Shown here: positions 1 to 10,350 of the stretch, one piece after another
Numbering within the stretch: position 1 is the first letter of the stretch
How the letters are laid out: every line of letters starts with the position of its first letter
Assembly (NCBI GenBank): GCA_003290165.1
Contig: QNQO01010766.1
Coordinates: forward strand, 38,943 to 102,942
Source of the DNA: Berberis thunbergii
Taxonomy: Eukaryota; Streptophyta; Magnoliopsida; Ranunculales; Berberidaceae
Direction: 5' to 3'
Length of the DNA: 64,000 nucleotides
Program-made: the position numbers and the translations under genes
The notes under the pieces: model-generated
What the model saw: the letters and a program-made list of their open reading frames with translations, nothing else
Told to the model about the DNA's origin: nothing
Database searches by the model: none

Positions 1-2
1 TG

Positions 3-98
3 GAAGGAACCAAATATTCAATCCAGTCTACAGAGAGTGGGGGAGAGTTTGTGATTGGACCAAGTAAATCTACCACCCCCGAGGACAAAATCAGCTAA
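3..98 (+). other. Possible 3' end of a coding exon cut by the window edge
   Basis: A frame open from the first bases ends at a TAA at 96-98 and gives about 31 residues, including GGEFVIGPSKSTTPEDKIS. The composition (Gly, Ser, Thr, charged) looks more like protein than the surrounding AT-rich sequence, but I recognise no family. It could be the C-terminus of a gene lying left of the window, or chance. Confidence 0.2.
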
Positions 99-1212
99 AA
101 CAAAGATACTGGAAATCTTTGATGTGAGCAGTTATACTTCCAGCAATGCTTTTCTCATCTACAGAGTACATTGTACTTTAGAATAGAGAGAAAAGAAGTT
201 GGCACTACTACAGAGTACATTGTACTTTAAAGGAATTGTCGAATAATCGCAATTGGGTTTTTCTTTCATTTAAAAAACAAACACTTACAATGAATGAGTA
301 CAAAGAGTAAATTTCAATAGAGTAAAGAGATTTCAACACAACCAAAATGTTTGAGATAAGTTCAACAAAGTAAAGATTGATTTTTCAACAGATATATGAA
401 AAAGAATTCAGTCAAAAAAAATAGTGGTTTAAACACAATGCTCAACACAACAAAAATGTCATCAAGCTCATGCTTCAAACGGTTAAAACAAACACATTCA
501 AACGATAAACCCAAACGGTTAAAACAAAATCTCATGCTCCACATAGGAAAAATCTCACATAAGCAAGTATTACATCAACCAAAATTGGAAATACCCAAAA
601 ATTATAAAAGAGGGATTTGAATCGTACCTTGAGTTTCTTCTCTTTGGTTGTTCTTCGAGTGTTCATGAATGAGTACCACCACCACCACAATGTTTGAGAA
701 TTGCTAGGAGTTGCATGTAGAATGGGTTGCAAGCCTTCAAAGCCCTCAGCTCTTGCAGCTCCTTCTACAACCTCATGTTCTCCTCTATCAGTGTTTCACA
801 ACATCTCTTCAAGTACTCACAGTCCACCTCTGTTTGCTTCAAATTTGTTCTGAAAATTTCACAGATTTTCATTGAATTAGAACTAAAATACAAAACTTGA
901 AACACCCATTAAAAGAGATTAATGAAGGTTTGAAAAAACAAATAAAAAAAGGTACCTTGCTCATCTGTTCTGAAACCAAACTTCTACTTGTCTGAGTATG
1001 AGATTCGGCTATTTTGCTAATTCAAGCTTTTGTTTATGAGATTTCAAACAAATGGCAAATGGGATTAGAGAAATTCACACCAAATCAAATAAACATCATA
1101 ACTTTTTAGAAAATCAAATAAACATCATAACTTACTGGGTTGAAAGTATTGTGTTCTTTGAAGATTTCTTCAAGAAAATCTGATTGATCTTTGGAGAGTC
1201 TGATTTTTGGAG
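99..1212. other. Intergenic, no gene seen
   Basis: AT-rich sequence without a convincing coding exon. It contains a 22-bp direct repeat (159-180 and 208-229, beginning CTACAGAGTACATTG) and a few poly-A stretches. The short ORFs here lack protein-like composition. Confidence 0.5.
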
Positions 1213-1510
1213 ACTCCAACTTCAAAGCTCTAGATACAAATGAAATAGCTCTATTTCATTAAAGCAATCTTAAGAAATTGAGGAGAAGAGTGTGAGGGTC
1301 ATTGCAATCTTCAACCAATCAATCACTCACCAGCTCTATTTGCGAAGGCGTCTTCATTTTCCTCTTCGGCTTCACCTCTCCTCCTCTTCCACCGAATAGA
1401 AGAATGAAAGGAGAGAGTGAGGAGAAGAGATCTGAAAAAAAATAAAAATTAAGAAGAAGAATGATCTTAAGAGCGAAGAGATACGAAAAAAAAAAAAACA
1501 AGTACTCGGA
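1213..1510. repeat. Dispersed ~300-bp repeat, copy 1
   Basis: Starts ACTCCAACTTCAAAGCTCT and runs through CACTCACCAGCTCTATTTGCG to an AGAGATCTGA-rich tail. The same order of words recurs at 4043-4345 and, without the left part, at 2510-2710; a shorter piece is at 4360-4440. All copies are in the same orientation. The module flanks the broken exons at 2.7-4.0 kb, so it is probably part of the same mobile or duplicated segment. I see no terminal inverted repeats. Confidence 0.6.
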
Positions 1511-2509
1511 TCTGAAAAGGAATACCCGTGTCGTGGCAACTATCGCAGATTACGCAATGTCGAATACTCACAGTTGGGGTTTTATTTATATTTAATAAAA
1601 AAAGGTTCAAATATTTTATATCTACCAATCAAATATGACAAACCATCAAAATATAAATCCAGCCCACAAAATTTTCAATATCTCTGCTTTGCTTGTTGTG
1701 TTGATCAACCCAAAGTGTGTGTGTTGCTTGTTGTGTTAAATTGTTAATCAAACCCAACCCCACACTTCAGTACACACAATCATTTAAAAAAAGTAACAGA
1801 AGCAATAATTGGTAATTTAGATTGTCAGTTGTAAATTAAAGCACAAATTGAGTAACCTCTATCAATTGAATGAACCCAAAGAGTAACTACAGGCAGAGAG
1901 ACTCTTGGGAATTCAGATTCAGTCATGGAAATCAAAGAAAGCCCCAATTCTCTCTTGAACAGCAAAAATTCCAAGATTTAAGCACCCCAAATCCCAAAAC
2001 ATAGAAAGAAGCAACAAAATTAACATGGGTAGAAGAAGTAAATAAAAAAAAAACAATTCAATGGCCTTTTGGGGTACCTGAATTGTAATCAAACAAAAGC
2101 TTGTGTTGGATGAAGCAAAGCCTCCGCCAACTCCTTATTTGGATGCGCATGAAGCGACAAAGATTTCCCTACCAAAAGCACCTTAGCAACCACAAAGCTT
2201 TTTTTGATTAAAATTCCCAAATGAGAATCAGTGAAGTAAAACAACCACATATAATCACAAAAACCATAAAATTGAACAACATTTAAAGTACCTTGGAGAC
2301 AAAAAAAGGCAACTCCTTTCCGAATTTCTCCAAAACCCCATCACCAAGAACACCTGGGTTCTCCAAGATCCAAAAGATATTCACCGACAGCTCGAACCTC
2401 AACGATTCCGAAGGATAAGTCTCCACTGTTTCCAATTAAAAACACACAAGTCAAAACCCTAAACAAACAATCAAATCAAAACCTAAAAACACACAAAACC
2501 AAAACAAAA

Positions 2510-2710
2510 TCTTCAACCAATCAATCACTCACCAACTCTATTTGCGAAGGAGTCTTCATTATCCTCTTCGGCTTCACCTCTCCTCCTCCTCCTTCACCGA
2601 ATAGAAGAATGAAAGGAGAGAGTGAGGAAAATAGATCTGGAAAAAAAAATTAAGAAGAAGGATCTTAAGAGCAAAGAGATCTGGAAAAAAAAGAAGCAAA
2701 AACTTCAGAT
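2510..2710. repeat. Dispersed repeat, copy 2 (right part only)
   Basis: Contains CAACCAATCAATCACTCACC, then the purine-rich AATAGAAGAATGAAAGGAGA block and the AGATCTG/GGATCTTAAGAG words shared with 1310-1510 and 4138-4345. Its left ~100 bases (ACTCCAACTTC...) are absent. Confidence 0.55.
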
Positions 2711-2734
2711 CCAAATATTGGTATGAAAACAGTG

Positions 2735-3990
2735 AAAGTCCAAACCTCTTCTCAAATGAATCGACCATATAGGGAAATTTAGGTTGGATGCCTGTAGCTT
2801 TCCGTAGCCACCTATTTCCTAAGAGTACTTTGTCCACAGAATTTAGGAGCTCTATCTCCGCAGCCTTGGATATGATACTCTAAGGGTATCTCAGGAATAC
2901 CTATCTCATCAAGCACATCTTGAACCTGTCAAAAATATAAATAAATAAATAATCCAAAAACATCAAAGCATGGGACTTGTGTTTTAGCCTCTTAATCTAA
3001 TTAGAGGTCTGAATCTTGGATTTAACCTAATCTGGAAAACAGTAGTAGTGGTACTGCTTATTAGTACTTCTGAAGGTTCCCAAGGATTGTCCGCATTTTC
3101 TTCAAACACATCAGCTATTTCTGCAGCTAGGCTGTCATCACCGACATCCCTTCGACGTTGCACATGTCGACTCATAATCAGTGAATGGACATGGTGATCC
3201 ACAGATTCTTCTAGAATGATGTCTAGTATATTTTTGTCAAAGAAGTATGGAGTATACCTGAAAGAAGTGAGAAACAAAAAGAATGAACTATGTTTCTCGA
3301 ATAGTAAGGTTCACAACAAAATAGAGCAGTTTTTAAGCACATATTTAAGCACATCATAGAAGTTGGAAAAGGTGAATCATGAAAATGGATAACAATGGAA
3401 CAACTTATGAAAATGAAAACCAAAATAAAGAACAACAAAATTGAAGCAAGAATGAGCTTGTATAGATTCTAAGACCCACCAAGTAAAGAACCAGTGTCAT
3501 TATAATTTAAAACTAAACCTAGCTCCCATTCCAAGCAAGAAACCCAAAAACTAATCAACAAATACAAAAGTAAATATGAATAAAAAAATCATACAGCAGA
3601 ACATTGATAAGTAAACAATGGAATTGTAAACTGTGAAGATAATGGAATAATGCCCAGACACCACTTTAATATTCCAACAGAGTTGAGTAAGTATATGTAG
3701 CTCAAACCATAACCCTAGACATGCTAGTGAAGCATATGAATAAAAATAATGAAGACTATGGTTTTCAATTTTATCCAAGTGTCACGAAAGGATCTGGAGA
3801 TCTTGCACAGTAGTCGAGTATATAAACAAAGTCCTGAGCTCTTAAAGGAATGTTTCCATGGCTGAGATTTGAAAGTAGGTTGGAAGCTCTACCTCTTTCC
3901 CCAAACGAAGTGCACCAACAATCTGAGCTTGCAATGACCCCGTGATTGAACCCGCACCAAGTTCGGCTTGAATGGAACCTAAAACATCGT
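2735..3990 (-). pseudogene. Broken exons of an unidentified conserved plant protein
   Basis: Three minus-strand blocks read like exons of one gene. Block 1 (about 3990-3780) contains SIQAELGAGSITGSLQAQIV and, after a frame change near 3845, AQDFVYILDYCARSPDPF. Block 2 (about 3260-2990) contains YTPYFFDKNILDIILEESVD and SRHVQRRRDVGDDSLAAE. Block 3 (about 2931-2735) contains VQDVLDEIGIPEIPL, then after a second frame change near 2880 AAEIELLNSVDKVLLGNRWL and TGIQPKFPYMVDSFEKR. I believe the pieces belong to a conserved plant protein but cannot name the family. The frame changes and missing ends make this a pseudogene or a captured gene fragment. Its position inside a repeat-rich tract ending at a Helitron-like terminus favours capture. 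Confidence 0.55.
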
Positions 3991-4042
3991 AGTCACTAAC
4001 TCATCAAACCAAACAAAAACCACAAAACACAAGAAAAAACTC

Positions 4043-4440
4043 ACTCCAACTTCAAAGCTCTAGATACAAATGAAATAGCTATATTTCATTAAAGCAATCT
4101 TAAGAGAGTCAGGAGAAGAGCGTGAGGGTCATTGCAATCTTCAACCAATTAATCACTCACCAGCTCTATTTGCGAAGGTGTCTTCATTTTCCTCTTCGGC
4201 TTAACATCTCCTCCTCATCCTCCTCCACCGAATAGAAGAATGAAAAGAAAGAGTGAGGGGAAGAGATCTGAAAAAATAAAGAAGAAGAATGATCTTAAGA
4301 GTGAAGAGATCTGACAAAAAAAAAAACAAGTACTCAGATCTGAAGAAGAAGAAGGATCTTACTTTTCCTCTTCGGCTTCACCTCACCTCCTCCTCCACCG
4401 AATTGAAGAATGAAAGGAGAGAGTGAGGAGAAGAGATCTG
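4043..4440. repeat. Dispersed repeat, copy 3 with a partial tandem copy
   Basis: 4043-4345 repeats nearly all of 1213-1510. The CTCTTCGGCTTCACCTC...GAGAGTGAGGAGAAGAGATCTG part is then repeated once more at about 4365-4440. The internal duplication shows the module has expanded locally. Confidence 0.55.
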
Positions 4441-5883
4441 AACTGCTACTACCTATCTGAAATCCCAATAGTACTCCAATCACCACCCCAATTGAAATCC
4501 CAATTATCAGCTTTGCTACCTTAACGATTACAGTTACTCAACGATTATCAAATTATCTGAAACCCCATCCAAGTACCTGCAAAAAATCGACAGAAAATGA
4601 AAAATTAATAGCTTTTTCTGCAATTATCAGCTTTGCTACCTTAATTTTTTTCCCATCCAAGTACTTGCAAAAAACCATCAACCAAAAACCTTCTAAATAA
4701 AAAACCTTTCACCTCTTCTAAACCAAGGAAAAACGCCTAGAAACTCAACCCATCACATCTTTTCAACGTAAATTGCACCACAGAGTTAACAATCTTCGAA
4801 TGAAATTAAAAAAAAAAAAAAAAAAAAACAGAACCCCAAGCAGATCTACAATGAAAATCGACAGAGAATGAAAAAGCTAAGACAACAGACACAATAAACC
4901 CTACTTGCACACCAAATATGTGAAGAAATTACAGAATGAAACATAATAGCAATGAACCTGTATTGAAGAGGAGATCGAAAATTCGAAACCCTACTTGACC
5001 AAATCGAAGAATTGAAGAATGGGTATTGAAGAGGAGATCGAAAATTCGAAACCCTAATAGCAAAGAAGAGAATGGAAGAAGAAGAAGAAGAAGAGAAACA
5101 CACCTCTGATGAGAAACGGCGACATGTTTGAGCTTCTTCATTTCCTTCAAGAGCTTCTTCATTTCCTAAAAAAAAAAAAAAACCCAAACTGGTGGACTTC
5201 AGATTTGAAGAAGAAGAAAAAAAAAAGATGTAAAGAAGAAGAAGGATCTTACCTTCTCATACTTGTTCTTCTTTCGTCCTTCTTCTTCTCTGCAGGCAGT
5301 TTGTTTGCTAGCTTAATTTGCTTTAATTTCATGTTATTGTCATTAATCATGACTTCCTAATATTTGGTTTTAGAAATGAGTATTTTAGAAATGGATGTGA
5401 ATGGGAGGTGTTGCTTGCTTGCTTGCTTGGTGATAGCTTAATTTACTTGCTTAGAAATACAATCAGATTCTCATTTCAACCGTACAAGGAACTGTAAGAA
5501 AAATGCTTAGTTTTTCCACCATAATTGGACAAGGTTCTCCTTAAGAAACAAAGCTTTGATGTACTTAAATGTTTTATACTGGAATATTTTGATAATTAAA
5601 TTATCATTTTGGTGTGTGGATATATTATGTGGTGTTCATGGCATTGATTGCCATTGTAATTTTTTATGACAGGTTCAGACAATTTTCAATATTGAAAAAT
5701 ACAGAGGAAACTCTGTCGGAATTTTTATTTTTTAATTGTTTATGACATTGATTGTCATTATAGTCACTTATGTGAAGTATATTTTCTTATGACATGTTCA
5801 GATAAATTACTTTATTAAAAAAAAATGACATTTTTTTGGATATAATGATATTGTGTGCATGTCTCTTTCGACACATCCGTGAA
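4441..5883. other. Repeat-rich non-coding DNA
   Basis: Contains a duplicated GATCGAAAATTCGAAACCCTA word (4974-4997 and 5036-5059), poly-A runs and purine-rich (GAA)n stretches. ORFs on both strands here are low-complexity translations of these runs. No gene seen. Confidence 0.45.
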
Positions 5884-5890
5884 TGTAGGA

Positions 5891-5931
5891 TGAAATCTGC
5901 AATAGTGCCAACGGCACGGGTATTACACTAA
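5891..5931 (+). mobile_element. Helitron-like 3' terminus
   Basis: A perfect 5-bp-stem hairpin, GTGCC-AAC-GGCAC (905-917 of the 5 kb block), is followed ten bases later by CTAA and then T. This fits the Helitron 3' signature (short GC-rich hairpin, CTRR end, insertion before T). The 5' TC end was not found and may lie outside the window, so the element boundaries are unknown. A similar but imperfect block lies in the opposite orientation at 1517-1550. Confidence 0.4.
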
Positions 5932-6598
5932 TTGTAGTTATTGTAGTTCTAGTTAAATTTTGTTTCCAGGCATTAAGGCTACTTTTGGGTCCTTCTAAGA
6001 AGTGAATATAGTTTCCTATGTAAGGGTTTAGAATTTATTCTTTCTTTCAATGTTGGTCATCTACAGATGAAACTATTTTTTCTTTCAATGGAAAATGAGT
6101 TCCCTAAAAATTTAAATGTTTTTGTATATGGATGACGAACAACATTAATTACTAAACAAGGTTTACCTGACTTCTTTAGCAGGGTATTTACATTGCGATG
6201 ACATGGATCCTCTATAATGCTTGTTCTCACATTGCACCAACTTGTGATGAAGGAAGCTCAAGACATGTTCAAAATTTTGGTCTCTGCAATAGTACTTGTA
6301 GAACTACAGTCAATTGATGGCCATATCGTTTTCTTATCCTATAACACTGATGATCACTATCTAGGTGCTCGATGAATGTACAGAATAATGGGATTTGAAA
6401 TACTTTTTGAATCTGGAGTTAACCAATGTAAATTCCAATTCCAATGTAGATTCTAATAATGTAAATTCCAAAACAAGGAAAACTCTAACTCAATTGTAAA
6501 TTTGGATAGAAACAATGTTGAATTTGGTTTCCTAAACCAATTCCAGTTTGTAGATCAGCCGAATACACAATACAATACAATGCCATCTCATTACAGCA
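5932..6598. other. Intergenic, no gene seen
   Basis: AT-rich sequence. It lies downstream of the minus-strand gene that ends at 6599 and probably includes its 3' UTR. No repeats or coding exons recognised. Confidence 0.4.
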
Positions 6599-7668
6599 TC
6601 ATCTCCTTTTGAAATGTCCAATCCTCCTCACTTGAAGCTGCCTTGAATTTCTAATCCTTGCAGAACCACCCTTTAACCGCACCGACACATTGTTCGTGCT
6701 CAATCGAACGTTGTGGCGGTGACTAAGACTTCTATACCGTCGTTTAGACCCATGTTTTTTTCTTCTCTCCCTAAACGATTTTCGCATTCTACTCAGTCTC
6801 AAATTGTTGTAGTTTTCTATGGAATTATTATCATCCTCATTCGAACTGTATCCTTTTTCGACATCCCTGAATAAGCGACCACGACGACCTCGGTAGACTC
6901 TTTTCGTGTTCGTTAGTTTGTGCCATAGGAAACATGTCATGTTTTTCACTGCATACCAGTAGGTCTCACATGCAGCCCACCCCATTTTACAAAGGCTTCT
7001 CCCAATGCATTGAAAGATCCCCAATTTGAATAAGAGGTAGAAGAACATCAGAGCTGATTCAGAAAAGGACTAATTCATTAGCATTGTTAGTCCCTAATGA
7101 AAGCTAATGAAAATTGTAAACTAGGAAAGTTTTCTTACTTATATAGGTGAGACTGAAAACCATTACCAATTTTACAAGATCGGATACACATAAATGCTCG
7201 ATGAAACATGGAAGGTCCCATGTTCCAGCGCAAACACCCCTGCAAAATCAACACAAGCATCGTCTTTATGAAAATTAATTCAATGTGTAGCTCCTAACCC
7301 AAGCCCAAGCTCATCTCCATGATTAAGTTGAGGACAATATCAGTGCAACCAAACAAAAGATTACATCTCAAGAAAATTATATAGTATAAGTTAAATCTAG
7401 GAGTACTAAATCTCCCAAAAGGCCAAAACATGGCAAGTTTTCAAGCAATTCTCGCTTCTTACTAGATTAAGAGGCATAAACATACACAGTGATAGTGTTT
7501 AACTTTCTTTACATCCAATGATCATAAAACATGCAAGACAACATTCAACAAATAAAGAGAGAATTCTTACTCGCAAGAACCACCAAAGATCGATTTAATC
7601 GGAGCCGCAAATGCACTTCCAATGGCAGCGCCAATGCCACTTGCGGCCTTACTCACCACAGTTCCCAT
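6599..7668 (-). CDS. Uncharacterised Cys-rich, basic-tailed plant protein (three exons)
   Basis: Model: exon 1 7668-7571, exon 2 7239-7167, exon 3 7069-6599, giving 213 residues with TGA at 6601-6599. All junctions are GT-AG and phases match (98 nt, 73 nt, then phase 0). The N-terminus MGTVVSKAASGIGAAIG has Gly2 and Ser6, as in N-myristoylation signals. Next comes a Cys-rich stretch spanning the exon 1/2 junction (GGSCEGVCAGTWDLPCFIEH), a short hydrophobic segment in exon 3 (ALMFFYLLFKLGIFQCIG), the block KMGWAACETYWYAVKNMTCF, and an acidic patch (NEDDNN). The tail is strongly basic (RRGRLF, KKHGSKRRYRS). The arrangement resembles a conserved plant-only family of unknown function. I infer membrane association from the lipidation motif and hydrophobic segment. 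The exon 3 acceptor (TTAG) is the least certain junction. Confidence 0.72.
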
Positions 7669-8641
7669 TTGCTTTAATTTCTACCAACTTTACATGCTAT
7701 CCTTGTGTAACCTTGGATTGACTTGGATTCCATGCCTGCAAAGAAGAAAAATATACAAATGGGTGTTCGATTTGTCGCAATGTATCGCCAATACACCCAA
7801 GAAAACAGTGTGGTTACCAAATGGTATTCAAACTTGAAGAGAAATAGAGAGGATTTGAGTTGCAGTATTAGAAGGAAACCAAAATGGTTAAGAGATTGGA
7901 AACACACAAGAGTTTGAGAATATAACCGTTTTAACTGTTTGTGAAGAGACACAAAACTTATTTTTTTTCCAGGACATTTTATTGGAACCCCACACGTTGT
8001 TTTAGGCGTCATCCTTCGTTTCCGGACACTTGCCTCCCCTCGGGTGTGGGGTTCGTATTATGAACACGGCTCAACTGCCCTCAAAACGCTTCATCACTTA
8101 TTGAGACAAATTCAATCCTTTATATATTTCACATGACGTTGCTCACTTCTTGATAGGGGAAAACACGAAAAGCACAAGCATTGTCATATTCCTTAAAAAA
8201 ATATTATTTCAACATGTAGCTCCTAACCTAAGTTCGTGTCTATGATTAACTTGAAAATTATAGTGTAAGTTGAATCTAGGAGTACTCTGATTCATGAGCC
8301 CCTTTAGGGGCGAGGCCCGCGTGAGGCTCGTCCACCACCATCTATCATCCTCGAGATGCGCTCATGGGATTTTACTTGTTTCGATGCCTACACCTTTTTT
8401 TATCGACAATGCATAAAACGAATGCTCATAGGTCTTCAACTTCATTAATAAGGACATCCCTCCACTACACAAACAAATAAGGAACCTGAAACTGAAAGTT
8501 TTTTAAATATCGATATACATTGAGAGTTTTTAGATATTGATATACATCATGAATTTATGACATCTAAATTCTAAAAAGCACATTTACTTTCATGCAAGCT
8601 ACACTAAATATCTGTATTTATTAGTTGAAGAGTCCTTGAAA
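7669..8641. other. Upstream region of the 7.6 kb gene; intergenic
   Basis: Holds the presumed promoter and 5' UTR of the minus-strand gene. A small palindromic unit lies at 7987-8053, where AACCCCACAC pairs with GTGTGGGGTT. A GC-rich patch of short palindromes lies around 8295-8330. No gene seen. Confidence 0.4.
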
Positions 8642-8780
8642 AATTCTATACTACCTTGTTTGGGTGTCTCTTTGGAGTTTTTGACACTTCTACCCCTTCT
8701 ATAGATGGTGTTTATAGTTGTGTTTTACTGAGAATGAGAACCCAAAAGAGACACCCAAACAAACAAAGCAGAATAGAATT
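8642..8780. mobile_element. MITE with ~30-bp inverted ends
   Basis: Left end AATTCTATACTACCTTGTTT continues into GGGTGTCTCTTTGG. The right end is the reverse complement with few differences (CCAAAAGAGACACCC ... AGAATAGAATT). Total length is about 139 bp and it has no coding capacity. A clear target duplication is not visible. Confidence 0.6.
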
Positions 8781-8871
8781 ACTCAAATTCCTTTCTCAAG
8801 CTATCGAATTAAAGTCAGTCTAGATGTTTGACTGCAATCAATTGAATTCCACCCACAGTTGGGTAGAATCA

Positions 8872-9010
8872 AAGTCCTTAGGGCTGTGTGGGTTTGTCCC
8901 CCACGTCCTAGGTTCAAGTCCCACCTACGGCATAGTTTCTTCTTATGGTTGTTGACCTCGTAGGTCGTGTTGTTATCCTTGAAAACCCAGTTCCCTTCCA
9001 AAAAAAAAAG
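8872..9010 (+). mobile_element. SINE-like element
   Basis: Has a pol III B-box-like GGTTCAAGTCCCAC (about 8911-8924), an upstream tRNA-like GGGCTGTGTGGGTTTG, and ends in a run of ten A at 9001-9010. The flanks share TGGGT..GAAT(C/T)AAA words (left about 8856, right about 9017), a possible diverged target duplication. No cloverleaf can be drawn, so it is not a tRNA gene. Confidence 0.45.
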
Positions 9011-10203
9011 TCTATGGGTGGGGAGAATTAAAATATGTTTGACTGCAAATGTGAATGCATTGAACATTAACATACATCTCCAGATAAAAGATGAATTATG
9101 AAATGCAGACAAGAACACCAAATTGTTAAAACTGAAAATTAGAAAATTGAGGCCAGTTTTTGTTTGAGCTATGTAAACCAAATGGTGCAAGAATTCCAAT
9201 TGTTTTCAATCAAAAAATCGAAAATGTCAATAATGGGGCATTTTCATTCTCTTGTAGGATTCAAGAATTGTTGCAGAACTTGAACATTCAAGTCATCACA
9301 TTGTATGTCAATGTCAATACCTTCTCACCAAATGGTGGTGCAATCTAGAACCCAAATCAACTCATACTACTCGAAAACATCGATTTCTAAACAATGGGTA
9401 CATTCTATTCCTTCTCTATAATGAAATCAAAACATAACCCAATACATAAACATAAGAATGAAAGAAAGAAAGAAAGAAAGAAAGAAAGAAGAAAGAAAGA
9501 AAGAAATGTATGTACCTGAGGACTTCTGTGATTCTTCCAAGGTCAAGCAATTCCCCATCAAGTCAAATTCTCCACAAAAAAAAAAATTAAAAATGAACTT
9601 ATCTCTCCATAAACACCTCTCAATCTCAAAAACAAGTAAATGGGGATCTGAAACACAAATGAAATGAATTGGATCTGGCTGTGGTCTTAGGCCGGTGGAA
9701 TGATCCCAATAATGGAGGTGGTGGTGGTGGGTGGGATGGAGGGATTGTTTAGATCACCAAAAGAGGAAGAGTTTTTGGAGAGATAAGCAAAAAATTGAAT
9801 GTTTGTGATTTGTTTTTCATTCAAGTTTTCAGTTTGTTATTCTCTTCTTTCCTTTTTATTGGTTTGGTTATCAACTTTCGCCGATTTAAGTGGAAGACCA
9901 TTGGCATCTGGGGAGGGTCTTGTTTGTTCCTCAATTGCCCCTTGGTGTTCTCTTTTATTACATATGTGCACTTTCTTTGTTTCTCATGATGAATTATGGG
10001 GGACAACGATATCTGCTGCTTTTGTTGACCTCTACTATTGAGCTTAGCTCACTTGATTCTGCCTTATCTGTCAGTGAACTCATTTATCAGTCATTACTCG
10101 TTTGAGCATCTTTGAAGATTGTGTGTGTTACCCGAGTCGCATTCTCTCAAAACTTTTAGGTTTTTCCACAGTTTCACATCTCTTATTGAACATGAGCTGT
10201 TCT
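9011..10203. other. Intergenic with a (GAAA)n microsatellite
   Basis: A (GAAA)n/(GAAG) tract runs from about 9459 to 9507, and (GTG)n-like sequence from about 9716 to 9735. Short ORFs exist on both strands (for example 9160-9348) but match no family I recognise. Confidence 0.45.
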
Positions 10204-10207
10204 ACAC

Positions 10208-10350
10208 AGCGAGGAAACGGGCGAGGAAAGGGAGGGTGGGAGTCGTTCATTTCTTTCGGGATGTGCGCACAAAAATTGAAGGCACACATTTTGAGGAAAG
10301 TGAATGGCTCCCACCCCTCCACCTCCCTCCCTTCACTCGTTTCCTCGCCA
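10208..10350. mobile_element. Imperfect foldback MITE (GCGAGGAAA family)
   Basis: Left arm GCGAGGAAACGGGCGAGGAA and GGGAGGGTGGGAGTCGTTCA. Right arm TGAATGGCTCCCACCCCTCC ... ACTCGTTTCCTCGCC followed by ATTTAGAATT. The centre holds a second small palindrome around TGTGCGCACA. The end words are shared with the much more perfect copy at 43893-44040, so these are family members of different age. Confidence 0.55.

Noticed and set aside
2735..3277. Considered the chloroplast import protein TIC56 for the broken exons
   Set aside because: The recalled composition of TIC56 (GYF-like core, Trp-rich) does not fit blocks such as LLGNRWLRKATG; left unnamed.
4846..5187. Ser/Phe-rich ORFs on the minus strand
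   Set aside because: Translations of (GAA)n and duplicated GATCGAAAATTCG words; low complexity, no conserved motif.
8880..8940. tRNA gene candidate with a GGTTCAAGTCC box
   Set aside because: No acceptor or anticodon stem can be formed; poly-A tail downstream fits a SINE.
9160..9348. 62-codon plus-strand ORF
   Set aside because: No recognisable domain, no splice or promoter context; looks like chance.
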